In this document: positions 8,056-18,200 of the stretch, piece by piece
Layout: each line of letters starts with the position of its first letter
Numbering within the stretch: position 1 is the stretch's first letter
From: Betaproteobacteria bacterium
GTDB lineage: Bacteria; Acidobacteriota; Terriglobia; Acidiferrales; UBA7541
Direction of reading: 5' to 3'
DNA length: 64,000 bases
NCBI GenBank assembly: GCA_903970165.1
Contig: CAJCHZ010000056.1
Coordinates: 81,628-145,627 of the forward strand
Made by a program: the position numbers and the translations under genes
Notes under the pieces: model-generated
What the model saw: the letters and a program-made list of their open reading frames with translations, nothing else
The model's database searches: none
What the model was told of the DNA's origin: nothing

Positions 8056-10044
8056 TCAGTAGTTCAAGTGCAAATTCAGGAAGTGCCAGTGAAAGATGAA
8101 CCAGAAGAAGCCGACGCAGGCAAATGCCTGGAGTGTGCTCCAGATTTTGTACCAGAGCCATTGGGCGCTATCGCCCCAGGACTTCACGGCGTTGAGAAGA
8201 GCAAGGAGCGCGCCGAAGCCCGTGAGAACGCCGACAACCTGTAACAGGTGAATCCAAATGTCCAAACCCTCGGCGGAAATTTTCAGAGACTCGAGACCGT
8301 TGAGGATCGAGACGAATCCCACGATAAAGACGAGCGCTGCGATGCAATCGAGGCGAACCAACAGGCGAAGGCGCTTAGCGCCGTCATCAAGCGTCAGCGG
8401 CTTGGCATAGTGGCTGCGGAACATCGCGGCGACAGGCCAGAGCAGAATGGTGAGCGCAATAACGGTCAGGCTGAAACCGATGACAAAAAAGTTGAAACCC
8501 TTTTTGTCGAACAAACTGTCCACGCGCAGAAAAACCATGAACGGGTAGTCCATATAGAAAACGGGGCGGCCGATGGCGTCTTTGGTGAATGCGAGTTTGT
8601 CCTTCCCGTCGAGGGAGCGATAGACGCCGGCGGAGATTTCACGAAAATGTTTCGGCTGGCCGTCCAAGCCTTTCATGTCTGGAGAGAAAATCGTGTTGTC
8701 TTTGGGGTCAGCGACGATTTCCGTTTCACCAAGCACGCCGGTCACGGCGAGGATGTTGGTTTCGAAACGGCGGCTGACCATGTAGGTTCCCGCCACTGCC
8801 TTAGCGTCCTGGGCCGCCGTGGAAACCCCGGGTTCGTTTACCGGGGTCTCCGGGAAGTAACGGTCCATGAAGCGATTGAAAAAGGTGCCGCGCATATCGG
8901 CCTGATCGCGGCCGAGACTGTTGACGGAGAGGAAGATGCCAACGTTGTCGTTAAGAAGAAGATGCATGTCGCTGTGGAAGGAGACCGTGTCGCCGCCGTG
9001 ACCGATGCTGCGGTGGCCATTTTCGGATTGCTCGTAAAAGCCCAGGCACATGGCATGCATACCTGCCGGCCAGCCTTCCTGGCGGGAGTGCATCTGAATG
9101 GCCGTTTCCGGCTTTAGAATTTGTACGTCGCCATACTTGCCGTTTTGGAGGTGCATGATCATCCAGTGCGTCATATCCACGGCAGATGCAGAGAGCGATC
9201 CGGCGGGAGAGACCTGGACGACTTCAAAAGGCTTAGGTTCGCCGGAGCCGAGGATGTAGCCCTGGGACATGTACGATTTGAGATTGTCCGGGAGCGGTTG
9301 GCGGAAAGTGGCGTAGTGCATGTTCAACGGCTTGAAAAAGTGTTCTTCCACGTAGTCGTCAAATTTCTGACCCGAAACGCGCTCGACAATGTAGGCAGCC
9401 ATGGTCGTGGCGTAGTTGGAGTAAGCGGGCGTTACGCCGGGCGGGAAAATGCGCGCGGGCATGTGCGCGCGGAGATAAACCTCAATGGGGACGAGGTTTT
9501 TGATGTCCGTGAGGAAAAGATCCTTGATGGTTTCTTCATAACCAGTGCTGTGAGTCATGATGTTGCGGAGGGTGATGGGCTTGCTGAAAGCGGGGGGAAT
9601 TTTGAAGTCGAGGTAATCGTTGACGTCGTGGTCGAGATCGAGCTTGCCTAGTTCGACTTGCTGCATAACGGCGGTCCAAGCAAAAGTTTTAGAGATGGAG
9701 CCGGGACGGAACAAGGTGGTTTCCGGGTCGACGGGGATTTTCTTGGCAACGTCGGCATAACCGTAGCCTTTGGCGTACAGAAGTTTTCCGTCCTTAACGA
9801 CGGCCACGACCGCACCTGCGATGTCGGAGTGGCCAATCTGCTGAGGCACGAGGCCGTCGAGAAAAGCGCCGAGATCGTCAGCAGTCAGTTCGTGGCCCTT
9901 TGGAGCGGAAGCGCTGGAGGCGGCCGCCGCATGCGTCATTGACAATGTGGGTGGGGGGACGGGAGTCTGCGCAAACATCGCGGAGAAACAAAAAAGCGAA
10001 ATGGCGGCCAGAGACAAAAGTCCAGCACGGGCTGAGATTTTCAC
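8056..10044 (-). CDS. Exported serine hydrolase (beta-lactamase/class C fold) with C-terminal membrane domain
   Basis: A 662-residue protein. It starts at a GTG with a GGAGG site 8 nt upstream and has a signal peptide ending near MFAQTPVP. The beta-lactamase/D-aminopeptidase domain (about residues 55-400) has the nucleophile motif S116-I-S-K119, a YSN motif in TPAYSNYATT, and HGGDTVSFHS in place of the KTG triad. A linker domain (about 410-510) follows, then four hydrophobic segments up to the C-terminus, so the catalytic part should be held at the outer face of the inner membrane. Such enzymes hydrolyse peptides, often with D-residues, or esters. It is transcribed in the same direction as the downstream-numbered M1 aminopeptidase gene, 188 bp away. 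Confidence 0.88.
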   Translation of the reverse strand: MKISARAGLLSLAAISLFCFSAMFAQTPVPPPTLSMTHAAAASSASAPKGHELTADDLGAFLDGLVPQQIGHSDIAGAVVAVVKDGKLLYAKGYGYADVAKKIPVDPETTLFRPGSISKTFAWTAVMQQVELGKLDLDHDVNDYLDFKIPPAFSKPITLRNIMTHSTGYEETIKDLFLTDIKNLVPIEVYLRAHMPARIFPPGVTPAYSNYATTMAAYIVERVSGQKFDDYVEEHFFKPLNMHYATFRQPLPDNLKSYMSQGYILGSGEPKPFEVVQVSPAGSLSASAVDMTHWMIMHLQNGKYGDVQILKPETAIQMHSRQEGWPAGMHAMCLGFYEQSENGHRSIGHGGDTVSFHSDMHLLLNDNVGIFLSVNSLGRDQADMRGTFFNRFMDRYFPETPVNEPGVSTAAQDAKAVAGTYMVSRRFETNILAVTGVLGETEIVADPKDNTIFSPDMKGLDGQPKHFREISAGVYRSLDGKDKLAFTKDAIGRPVFYMDYPFMVFLRVDSLFDKKGFNFFVIGFSLTVIALTILLWPVAAMFRSHYAKPLTLDDGAKRLRLLVRLDCIAALVFIVGFVSILNGLESLKISAEGLDIWIHLLQVVGVLTGFGALLALLNAVKSWGDSAQWLWYKIWSTLQAFACVGFFWFIFHWHFLNLHLNY

Positions 10045-10232
10045 TGTTAAAGCCTCCGACTTATGAAGTCATCGAACAGAATGCCAGAGCCGAAACTGCC
10101 CCCTGAAACGGCAGGCGGCGAGGACGTGAAACATTTGTTGCATTCTTGTACGGCGGAGCCTATTCAGAGAAGAGCGGAATGTCAAGCAATTTGACTGAGT
10201 TTGCCAAAGGATCGTCAGGCTGGGCAGCTGCG

Positions 10233-12881
10233 CTATTTTGGCGGGAGCTTTTTCAAGTAGGCCGACAGGTTGGCTTGCTGCGTGGAGCGCAGAGAGATGC
10301 AGGCGTTGACAGTGTCTTTGGCGTTTTGAAGGACCCGCTCCGCGCCAGGAAGATTCTGGTTGGCGAAAAAATCCTGCGAGTCGTCGCGCAACTTTTCGTC
10401 GCAAAACAAACCCGCAACGTCCGCGAAATCGCTGCCGAGCGCGGCGTCTGATTTAGCACGGATTGCTGGAAAGTTGCTTTTGTAGAGTTCCCACACAGCG
10501 GGCTGCGTGCCCGGGTTGGCGAACAGGCCAGAGATACGGTAGAGATCCTGGTTTTTCACATCGGAGCTGAGAACGAACTCGAAGGTCCGTTTCGTCAATT
10601 CAGGGCGGGCAAAGCGCATGAGGGCGCCGAAATAGTTGTAGTACTCTTCAGGGGTTTTGGCGGTTTTCAAGTGTTCGAGATAGCGGTCATAAAGGTCAGA
10701 GTTCCCTTCCATCGCGGATATGATCAGGGCGCGCCTGGCGAGAGCGGAATCCACGGAGCTGGGATCGCGCATGTACAGCTCGACCATGGCGCGGGCCGCG
10801 GCAAGGGCCTGCGGATCGCGGCCATAGAGCGCGAGCTTCGCGAAAACGTTGGCACGCAGCTCGCGTTTCTCATCCGGATCTCCGGGCTTGGGCGTCTCGC
10901 CGAGATCGTTTGCGACAGGGCGCAGAAAATCGCGAACCCACTTCTCGAAGGCAGGGCGGTCGGCGCCGGACGCGACAGTGTCGTGGATAGCAGCAAATTG
11001 GTTCACCATTTCATCCAATACCAGGGCCGTGCGTTCGGCTTTTGCCTTCTGAATGGTGTCCAGATAGTCGCCGACGTTCAAGCGACCGACACGCGCCATT
11101 GCCCATTCGTCCGCAAAAAAATGGATGCGTTCTTCCGGGGAAAAACCGGTTTCGACTTCGGCGCTGAATTTGGAAAGCGTGGACGCATCGTAATCGCTGG
11201 TGTAATAGCCGCGGCCGCCGCCATTCGCGTAAACCACTGGAAAGCACCCCGGCAGATCGAACGTTTGCTGACGCGCCGCAAGCAAAACGTAAGTGACATC
11301 TTTCGAGCCAAGCGGACGAAGGCCGACAGGAATTTGCCAAGCCGCCGGCGAGCCCTCGCCAAGTTTTGCGGGGTCTGAAAAATAACGCTCCTGCGAAAGA
11401 GTCACCTGAGTCGTTTGCGTGATTTTCTTTTTCTTCATGAATCCGCCCGGCGTCGAAGTTTCTTTGCATGCGGTTTTCACGAGCGTGACGAGAGGAGCCC
11501 CGGGCTGATCTATGAAACTCGGCATAATGCGGTCCACGGGCTTTTCGGAACTGGCGGCCATCTGATTCCAGAAATCCTCGGCGGTGGCGTTTGCGTAGGC
11601 GTGTTTTTCGAGATAGTCGTTGACGCCCTTGCGGAAGAGGTCGGGGCCTACATAGGCTTCCGTCATGCGGAGGACGGAGGCGGCTTTTTCGTAGGCGATG
11701 CTGTCGAAGAGCGTCTGGATATCGGCAATCGTTTCGACTTTGGCGCGCACAGGGCGCACGGAGGCGACGGAATCGCTCTCGAGTGCGCCGTTGGTCTGGG
11801 CGATTTCGGAATTTTCCATGTGCCATTCGGGCTTTGCGGATTCCATGGGTTTGAAGGACATCCAGGTGGCAAAGCCTTCGTTGAGCCAGATGTCGTCCCA
11901 CCACTTCATGGTGACGAGATCACCGAACCATTGATGGGCCATTTCGTGGGCGAGGATGGAAACGACATTCTGATGGGCACCTACGGAAGCGGTTTTATCG
12001 TCAATGGTGAGATAGGTTTCGCGATAGGTGATGGCGGCGGTGTTTTCCATGGCGCCGGCGGAAAAATCAGGGAAAGCGATGATGTCGAGCTTCTGGAAGG
12101 GATATTTGGTCTGGAAATAGGTGTCGTAGAATTTCAGAATATTCTCCGCGGAGACGAGCGCGTAGGAGAGGAGATTCTTTTTTTCGGGGACGGCGCAGAC
12201 ACGGATGGGGATATTGTCCGCAGCGCCTTCGACGCAAGAAAAATCACCGACCATCATGGCGACGAGATAGGTGGACATTTTCGGGGAATCGGAAAATCTC
12301 AGCGTGTGCTTTCCGGAGGTCGGGCCGGGCGTGTCGGAAATGATTTTGCCATTGGAGATGGCGATGTCGCCCTTGTCGACGACGAGAGCTATGCGGAAGA
12401 CGGCTTTGTAGGCGGGCTCGTCGAAAGAGGGGAAGGCGCGGCGGGCATCAGTAGCTTCGAATTGAGTTACCGCGTAGCGCCGGCGGGCCGTCTGGCTGAG
12501 ATAAAAGCCGCGGAGCTTGTCGTTGAGGATGCCGGTGAAGCGAATGTGAATATCAATGGCGCCAACCGGAACGGTATCGGGGACCCAGAGAGTAGCGGTT
12601 TCATTCTTTTCGTCGAGCTTGACGGCGGCGGCTTGCTTGAAATCGCCGGCAGCGATGCTGGCTTCCTGAAATTCGATTTCGGCCGAGTTGAGAGTGAGAG
12701 TGGAGGCGGCCTTTTGGAGATGCGCGTGGATGGTTTCTTCGCCTGAGAAAGTGGCGCTGGAGAGATCGGGCTCAAATTTCAGGTCGTAGGATTCCGGGAT
12801 GACAGTCTCAGGGAGGCGTTGCGCGAGACTTGGGAGAGCACCGAGGAGAGTAAGAGTGGCCAGAGTTGCGAGGCGTTTCAT
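10233..12881 (-). CDS. Exported M1-family zinc aminopeptidase
   Basis: An 882-residue secreted aminopeptidase that removes N-terminal residues from peptides. I chose the ATG at 12881 because it gives a signal peptide ending in SLAQRLPE and is preceded by AAGGAA; a longer frame starts at 12956. The exopeptidase motif GAMEN is at residues 276-280. The zinc site is HEMAH (His312, Glu313, His316) with the third ligand Glu335 in WLNEGFA, the exact HExxH-x18-E spacing. The domain order (N-terminal beta saddle, thermolysin-like domain, C-terminal helical repeat to residue 882) is that of ERAP/PepN relatives. It is placed to act with the neighbouring serine hydrolase on imported or periplasmic peptides. 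Confidence 0.94.
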   Translation of the reverse strand: MKRLATLATLTLLGALPSLAQRLPETVIPESYDLKFEPDLSSATFSGEETIHAHLQKAASTLTLNSAEIEFQEASIAAGDFKQAAAVKLDEKNETATLWVPDTVPVGAIDIHIRFTGILNDKLRGFYLSQTARRRYAVTQFEATDARRAFPSFDEPAYKAVFRIALVVDKGDIAISNGKIISDTPGPTSGKHTLRFSDSPKMSTYLVAMMVGDFSCVEGAADNIPIRVCAVPEKKNLLSYALVSAENILKFYDTYFQTKYPFQKLDIIAFPDFSAGAMENTAAITYRETYLTIDDKTASVGAHQNVVSILAHEMAHQWFGDLVTMKWWDDIWLNEGFATWMSFKPMESAKPEWHMENSEIAQTNGALESDSVASVRPVRAKVETIADIQTLFDSIAYEKAASVLRMTEAYVGPDLFRKGVNDYLEKHAYANATAEDFWNQMAASSEKPVDRIMPSFIDQPGAPLVTLVKTACKETSTPGGFMKKKKITQTTQVTLSQERYFSDPAKLGEGSPAAWQIPVGLRPLGSKDVTYVLLAARQQTFDLPGCFPVVYANGGGRGYYTSDYDASTLSKFSAEVETGFSPEERIHFFADEWAMARVGRLNVGDYLDTIQKAKAERTALVLDEMVNQFAAIHDTVASGADRPAFEKWVRDFLRPVANDLGETPKPGDPDEKRELRANVFAKLALYGRDPQALAAARAMVELYMRDPSSVDSALARRALIISAMEGNSDLYDRYLEHLKTAKTPEEYYNYFGALMRFARPELTKRTFEFVLSSDVKNQDLYRISGLFANPGTQPAVWELYKSNFPAIRAKSDAALGSDFADVAGLFCDEKLRDDSQDFFANQNLPGAERVLQNAKDTVNACISLRSTQQANLSAYLKKLPPK

Positions 12882-13036
12882 GTGCGTTCCTTCGAAATAG
12901 GATGAGAACCGGCGATTTGGCGCGCGTGCGCGAAGAACGTTACGCGTACGCGGCATAGAGGATAGCAGCGATTTTGCCTGAATTCATGCGTGATTGTGCG
13001 CGGGCGCGCACACATGCCATGTGCGTTCGATTGCGG

Positions 13037-14161
13037 CTAAGCGGCGGTGAGCTGGCTGCTCCAACTGTTGGTGCGCACGGTGAGTTTTTCGATGCGATCG
13101 CGGCAAGCGGCGAAACCGATGCCGGACTTTTTCGGAACCAAGATAGTGCCTTTGGCGGTGACTTCGACTTCCGGCTCGATGATGTCTTCGGCCCAGTAAC
13201 GCTTGCTGGCGGAGACGTCTCCCGGCAGAGTGAAGCCCGCGAGTGTGGACATGGCGATGTTGTGGGCGCGGCCGATGCCGGTCTCAAGCATTCCGCCGCA
13301 CCAAACGGGAATGGAATGCGTGCGGCAGACTTCTTCGACGCGGCGGGCTTCTGAGTGGCCGCCGACGCGTCCGAGCTTGATATTGATGATGCGGCAGGCT
13401 TTCAATTCGATGGCGGTGAGCGCGTGGCGAGCGTTGTTGATGCATTCGTCCAGGCATATAGCGGTTTTGATTTGAGATTGGAGCTTGGAGTGGGCGTAGA
13501 TGTCGTCCCAGTTGAGAGGCTGCTCCATCATTAGGAGATTGTATTGATCCAGTTCGCGCAGGTGGGCAGCGTCTTCCAGGCGATAGGCGGAGTTGGCATC
13601 AACGGAGAGAAGAATGTTTGGAAATTGCTTCCGGACGGCGGCTACGTAGTCGAGATCTTTGCCGGGCTTGATTTTGAGCTTGATGCGCTGGTAACCGCTG
13701 AGGAGTTCTTCTTCGACGCGACGCACGAGCGATGGAGGGTTTTCGCGGATGCCCAGAGAAACGCCGCTGGCGACTTCGTCCAGAGTGCCGCCGAGAAGTT
13801 TCGAGAGAGGAATTCCTTTGATGTGAGCTTCGACGTCCCAGAGGGCGTTTTCGACGCCGCTCTTTGCCATTTCGTGCCCGCGAATGGCAGCGAGGAGCGC
13901 GGGGCAGTCAGAAGCATGATCGATTGTTTTGCCGATCAGGGTGGGGGCGACAAAATCGGAGATGACATGCCAAGCGGTGTCGGTGGTTTCGGAGTTGTAG
14001 CCGGGAGTTTCGCTGGCGGTGACTTCGCCCCAGCCGCTCACACCGTCGGCGATGACTTCCACAAGAATGATGCGGCGATGGTGGGAGACGCCGAAGCTGG
14101 TTTCGAACGGCGCTTTGAGACGCATTTGTACTTCCCGCAAAGTGATGGATTCAATTTTCAT
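13037..14161 (-). CDS. N-acylamino-acid racemase / o-succinylbenzoate synthase-type enolase
   Basis: A 374-residue member of the muconate-lactonising/enolase superfamily. Starting at ATG 14161, catalytic and metal residues fall at the positions expected for N-succinylamino acid racemase: Lys163 in the KxK motif, Asp188 (SVDAN), Glu213 (MMEQP), Asp238 (CLDEC) and Lys262 (NIKLGRVGG). The gene overlaps the end of a GNAT acyltransferase gene by 11 nt. In Geobacillus-type operons such a pair converts D-amino acids to L-forms by N-succinylation, racemisation and desuccinylation. No other menaquinone gene is nearby, so I favour the racemase role over MenC, though the family is bifunctional. No M20 desuccinylase is seen here. 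Confidence 0.88.
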   Translation of the reverse strand: MKIESITLREVQMRLKAPFETSFGVSHHRRIILVEVIADGVSGWGEVTASETPGYNSETTDTAWHVISDFVAPTLIGKTIDHASDCPALLAAIRGHEMAKSGVENALWDVEAHIKGIPLSKLLGGTLDEVASGVSLGIRENPPSLVRRVEEELLSGYQRIKLKIKPGKDLDYVAAVRKQFPNILLSVDANSAYRLEDAAHLRELDQYNLLMMEQPLNWDDIYAHSKLQSQIKTAICLDECINNARHALTAIELKACRIINIKLGRVGGHSEARRVEEVCRTHSIPVWCGGMLETGIGRAHNIAMSTLAGFTLPGDVSASKRYWAEDIIEPEVEVTAKGTILVPKKSGIGFAACRDRIEKLTVRTNSWSSQLTAA

Positions 14162-14912
14162 AAGGCTCCATGAGGTAAGTTCCGACGTGTGCGTCCAGTT
14201 CGAAGCCGACTGCGGCGCGGCCGGCGGCGATGTGCGTTGAGAACTGTTCGCGGAAAGCGGATTGGATTGTCTCTGCAGCTTGCGGATTATCGCGGCAGAT
14301 GTCGCGGATGTTTGCGGGAATGGAGACTTTTTCCAGATGGTTCCCGATGCGACGAGCATTGTGGTTCAACACATCCTGAACTCGGGGAGAGCGAACCCAC
14401 CATTGGGCGACGAGGCGGTCTGTCGGCAGGCCAGCGTGAAGAGGGCTTGAGGTGCGGCCATAAAGATTGGGGATGTAGTGGCGGACGATCGCGCCAAGAC
14501 GCTCGATGTTGAAGTAGGCGTTTTTTAGTTGAAGAGGATCGAAAGTCCATTCGATAAGAGCAATACCGCGCTCGATTGCGTCGTCGCGCTGGGCGAGCTT
14601 CAGCAGGCGGCCAACGCCGCGATTTTGATATTCGTCGATGACGCCAACCATGTGCGAGTGCAGGTAGGTAAGCCCATCGCGTACGGCGGCGAAAGCGAGA
14701 GCAAATCCGACAGGCTTATCAGCGTCGTAAGCGACCATTACCTGGCCGCCCGTTTTGTTCGCAACGATAAAAATCTGGTCGGGTACGGTGTCCAGGGGAA
14801 CGTAGCCCCAAATGCGTTGCTGGAGTTCGACGCCGACGCTCATCTCCTGAGCATCATGGATGGATCGAACGGTGATCGCTTGCTTGGCAGGAGACGCGGT
14901 AGCCTCGGTCAT
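14151..14912 (-). CDS. GNAT-family N-acyltransferase (COG3375-like), partner of the racemase
   Basis: A 253-residue GNAT protein. The acyl-CoA binding segment is seen in MVGVIDEYQNRGVGRLLK (about residues 88-105), followed by EWTFDPLQLKNAYFNIERLG, a signature of the group that includes the amino-acid N-succinyltransferase encoded next to N-succinylamino-acid racemase in Geobacillus. The inferred job is to succinylate or acylate D-amino acids so that the overlapping downstream racemase can act. The start at 14912 is preceded by a GAGGGAAGGA site close to the ATG. It is divergent from a TonB receptor gene. Confidence 0.82.
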   Translation of the reverse strand: MTEATASPAKQAITVRSIHDAQEMSVGVELQQRIWGYVPLDTVPDQIFIVANKTGGQVMVAYDADKPVGFALAFAAVRDGLTYLHSHMVGVIDEYQNRGVGRLLKLAQRDDAIERGIALIEWTFDPLQLKNAYFNIERLGAIVRHYIPNLYGRTSSPLHAGLPTDRLVAQWWVRSPRVQDVLNHNARRIGNHLEKVSIPANIRDICRDNPQAAETIQSAFREQFSTHIAAGRAAVGFELDAHVGTYLMEPYEN

Positions 14913-15238
14913 TCCTTCCCTCTTGAACTGACTCTCTATTTTACAGGGCGGCTCAAGTACAACGAATGTTTCATTCGATCCAGCTGCGTTATTTTGGGCC
15001 CCGCCAGTATCATCTCGATTTTCGATTCACTGTATCACAAACGCAACATGTGTTGCGTTAGCAAAATGCTGCAATCTGCGGGCCAACGTATTGGTTGACA
15101 ATCCACGGCCGCCTGCCTAGACTCGCGGGCAACGGAGATTCTATCTTAATGCAACATTCGTTGCAGAACGATGAATGACGGCGAGTGGGCGAGTGCGCGC
15201 TGACAAAAAGCACTTTCAAGGGGACAAGGAGAAGGGAT
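14913..15238. promoter_or_regulatory. Divergent regulatory region with three inverted repeats
   Basis: No gene lies in this 326-bp region. It holds three inverted repeats. CGAATG-TTT-CATTCG is at 14963-14977. AACGCAACA-TG-TGTTGCGTT, with 9-bp perfect arms, is at 15040-15059. TGCAAC-ATTC-GTTGCA is at 15150-15165. The last two share the GCAAC/GTTGC half-site and flank the promoter at 15095-15123, with centres about 108 bp apart. Half-sites of this form are typical of LacI/GntR-type repressors. No such regulator gene is in the window. Confidence 0.65.
15095..15123 (+). promoter_or_regulatory. Predicted sigma70 promoter for the TonB receptor gene
   Basis: A perfect -35 box TTGACA at 15095-15100 is followed after exactly 17 nt by TAGACT at 15118-15123, four of six matches to the -10 consensus. 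Transcription would begin near 15130, leaving about 110 nt of leader that contains the inverted repeat at 15150-15165. Confidence 0.6.
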
Positions 15239-18200
15239 ATGACCAGCCACAAACCGTTAGAGCAGAAATCGTTTGCTGAAACCCGGGGGATTTCGAAACG
15301 TTTGCTGACTTGCTTTTGTAGTCTCGTACTGCTGTTCCTCTGGGGGGCCGACCTTGCTGCGCAGACCACTTCGACGATCGAGGGTACCGTCAAGGACAAG
15401 CAGGGCCTGGCAGTTGCCGGAGCGCAAGTTCATGCGACAAGCGCGGCACTGGCGGTGGAACGCTCCGTAACGACGGACGCGGACGGAAACTACCGCGTGA
15501 CGGCGTTGCCGCCGGGCTTCTATGAAATCAAGGCGGCCAAGGATGGCTTTCAATCGGAAGTCTTCAAGAATCTTGAAGTGACGCTGAACCGGACGCTGGT
15601 ATTCGACATCACCATGCAGATCGGGTCGTTGAATCAAACGGTGGTGGTAGATTCGGCGGTGCCGCTGCTGGAACCGACGATTTCCTCGACCGGGAGCACC
15701 ATCACGACGCAGCAAATCGAGGATATGCCCATCAACGGTCGGAATTACCTGGACTTGCTGCAATTGGTTCCAGGTGTCGCGCTGAATCGCCAGAACGATC
15801 CGGCTGGCGACAACTCCACGCCGATCCTTGGCGAACGCGGTGGAAACGCACTTTACCTGATCGATGGCCTGCCAAACCGCGATAACTTCAATGGCGGCCC
15901 TTCGGCGCAATTCAATCAGGATTCCATCCTGGAATTTCAGGTGGTCACCGGCGGGTATAAGGCGGAATTCGGCCACGCTTCGGGCGGCATTATCAACGTC
16001 GTGACGCGCGGCGGGACAAACGACTGGCATGGCGGATTATCCGTGTTCTATCGCAGTAGCGTATTCGATTCCAACGATATTCCGGATACCACAAGAGGAG
16101 CACCTTTTCTGTCGAGATGGGATCCTACAGCTTATTTCGGCGGCCCCATTATCAAGGACAAAGTCTTTTTCTTCGGATCCGCGGAGAGAATTCTTGAGAG
16201 CCGCAATCTCAACTTCGTGTTTAACCCCGATTTGCCGGACAGCCTTGTGCAGTTCGAGACTCCCTTCAATCAAAACTCTCTAACGTATACGACGCGAGCG
16301 CGCGCTAAAATCGATGAGAACTTGGGAAGCCACCGCCTGAGCGAACAGTTCAACTACACGAATAACCACATCACGAACTACCTGCCACTGACGGATTCTC
16401 TCAACTTGCCAGATACGCGTTACAACCTGGACGGCCGCACACTTATGCTCGGCTTTTCTGACCTCTGGACGCTCGGCGACACCTCAAGTCCCTGGATCGT
16501 GGATTCTTATTTTCAGTACCGAGGCATTCCGAACAAGCAAAGCCCGTCTCATCCGCAGGCAGGCATAGCGAACACATTGTTCAATCTCTTCTCGACGGAT
16601 ACGACCGGCGATCTGTTTGGCGATCTCGGGCAGGCTTCGTTTGGCCCTGGCTACAATGCGTTCGAATTCTTCCAAACGTATTACTCTGCGGGGAGCAACG
16701 TCAGCAAGCAATTTGGCAAACACAACCTCAAGTTTGGATGGGACTATGAGAACACCAGCGTGACCGGAGCGGAGCCGAACAATTTCTTTACGCAGCTCTT
16801 TGCCACCGTAGGCGATTTCCAGACGTTCGGCCCCGTCAACTCGGGCGTGAACTACATCACGTTGGAAGGTGGCGCAACGCCGCAAGATAACCTGGTGAAT
16901 GTGCATAACAATTACAACGGACTGTACGTGCAGGACGATTGGAAATTGACAAGAAAGCTGACCGTCAACGCGGGATTGCGTTGGGACTATGACACGCGGT
17001 TTCCAAATAAAACAGATTTCTCACCGCGCATTGGCGCCGCCTACGCGCTGAATTCAAAAACGGTGATTAACGCCAGTTTCGGCATCTTTTACGATCAGTT
17101 CCGGGCGGGTGTGGCGCGAGACATCCCTGGGTTCGGCGGAGCAAACATTGAGAGCGAATCCATGCTGTCTTTCCCGCGGCTCTTCTATGGCGACCCCTCA
17201 AGCGTAGCGAGCTTCTTTCAATCCATCGGCGCGCCAACGGTATGCGTCTCGAACAATTTGACCGAGGCTCAAGTTCAGGCCATGGGCGCAACATGTCCCA
17301 ACGGACTGCCCACAACGCTTTACGGGATCGACTACCTGAATAATGTGGTTGCACCCGGACACGCGCCCATCCCGGCAAACGTGGCCGTGAATATGTCCAA
17401 TATTCAGCAACTGAGCGGCTACACTCCCGCTCAATATCTGACGGCCGCGGATGCCGCGATTGCGAATCTTGCCGGATCGGATACAAATATCACCGTTCCG
17501 GCAAACTATTGGGCTTGGGATTCTTTCGGGAATCTCACCACGGTTGCCGGAGTCAACGGAACAGCAGGGCAAGTCCCTGTTAGCGTGGACCCTGCCTTTA
17601 AAGTCCCACACACGTTTGACTACCATGTGGGCATCCAGCGCCAGATCACGTCGGACATGGTAATTACCTTTGATTACTACCATAAAGATATTACTGACAT
17701 AACAACAGTTCGAGCGACGAACCTGGCGTTTCAAGCGCGCATGCCGGGAGACACAGATGAACTTGTCCCCGGCACTGGAAACACCAAGATCGAAAGCTAT
17801 GGGCCGTGGGGAGCGGGAACTTACAACGGGTTTACGCTCGGGATTCAAAAGAAGATGTCCAAACACTTCACGGTCCAGGCGAGCTATACGTACACGCACG
17901 CCACGGACGATGTTCTTAACTCGACGCTGCAGAGCGAAGTGCAAAGCCAGTCAGGCACGGGATTTCTTGCTATCTACGGGCTTTCTGATAGCTATGTCGG
18001 AAGGGTGCCGCTTGTCACGGACTCAACCACTGGACAAACGAATGCCAACGGCCCATTCATTAACAGCCTGGGAAATCCCGTACCGAAAGCCGGAAGCTAC
18101 TATAACGGCGCAAGCCAGGACTCGGGTCCATCCGATCTTGCGCTGACCCAGACTTTTCTCGTGCACACCATCGTGCAGCTGCCGTTGAATTTCGAGATAT

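Noticed and set aside
8248..9117. Plus-strand frame of 289 codons opposite the serine hydrolase
   Set aside because: Composition typical of antisense frames, no signal or domain; the minus strand has SxxK and YSN motifs.
11415..12746. Long plus-strand open frame (443 codons) opposite the M1 aminopeptidase
   Set aside because: It is the antisense of a well-conserved zinc peptidase, rich in Gly/Asp/Val as GC-biased shadows are, and has no recognisable domain.
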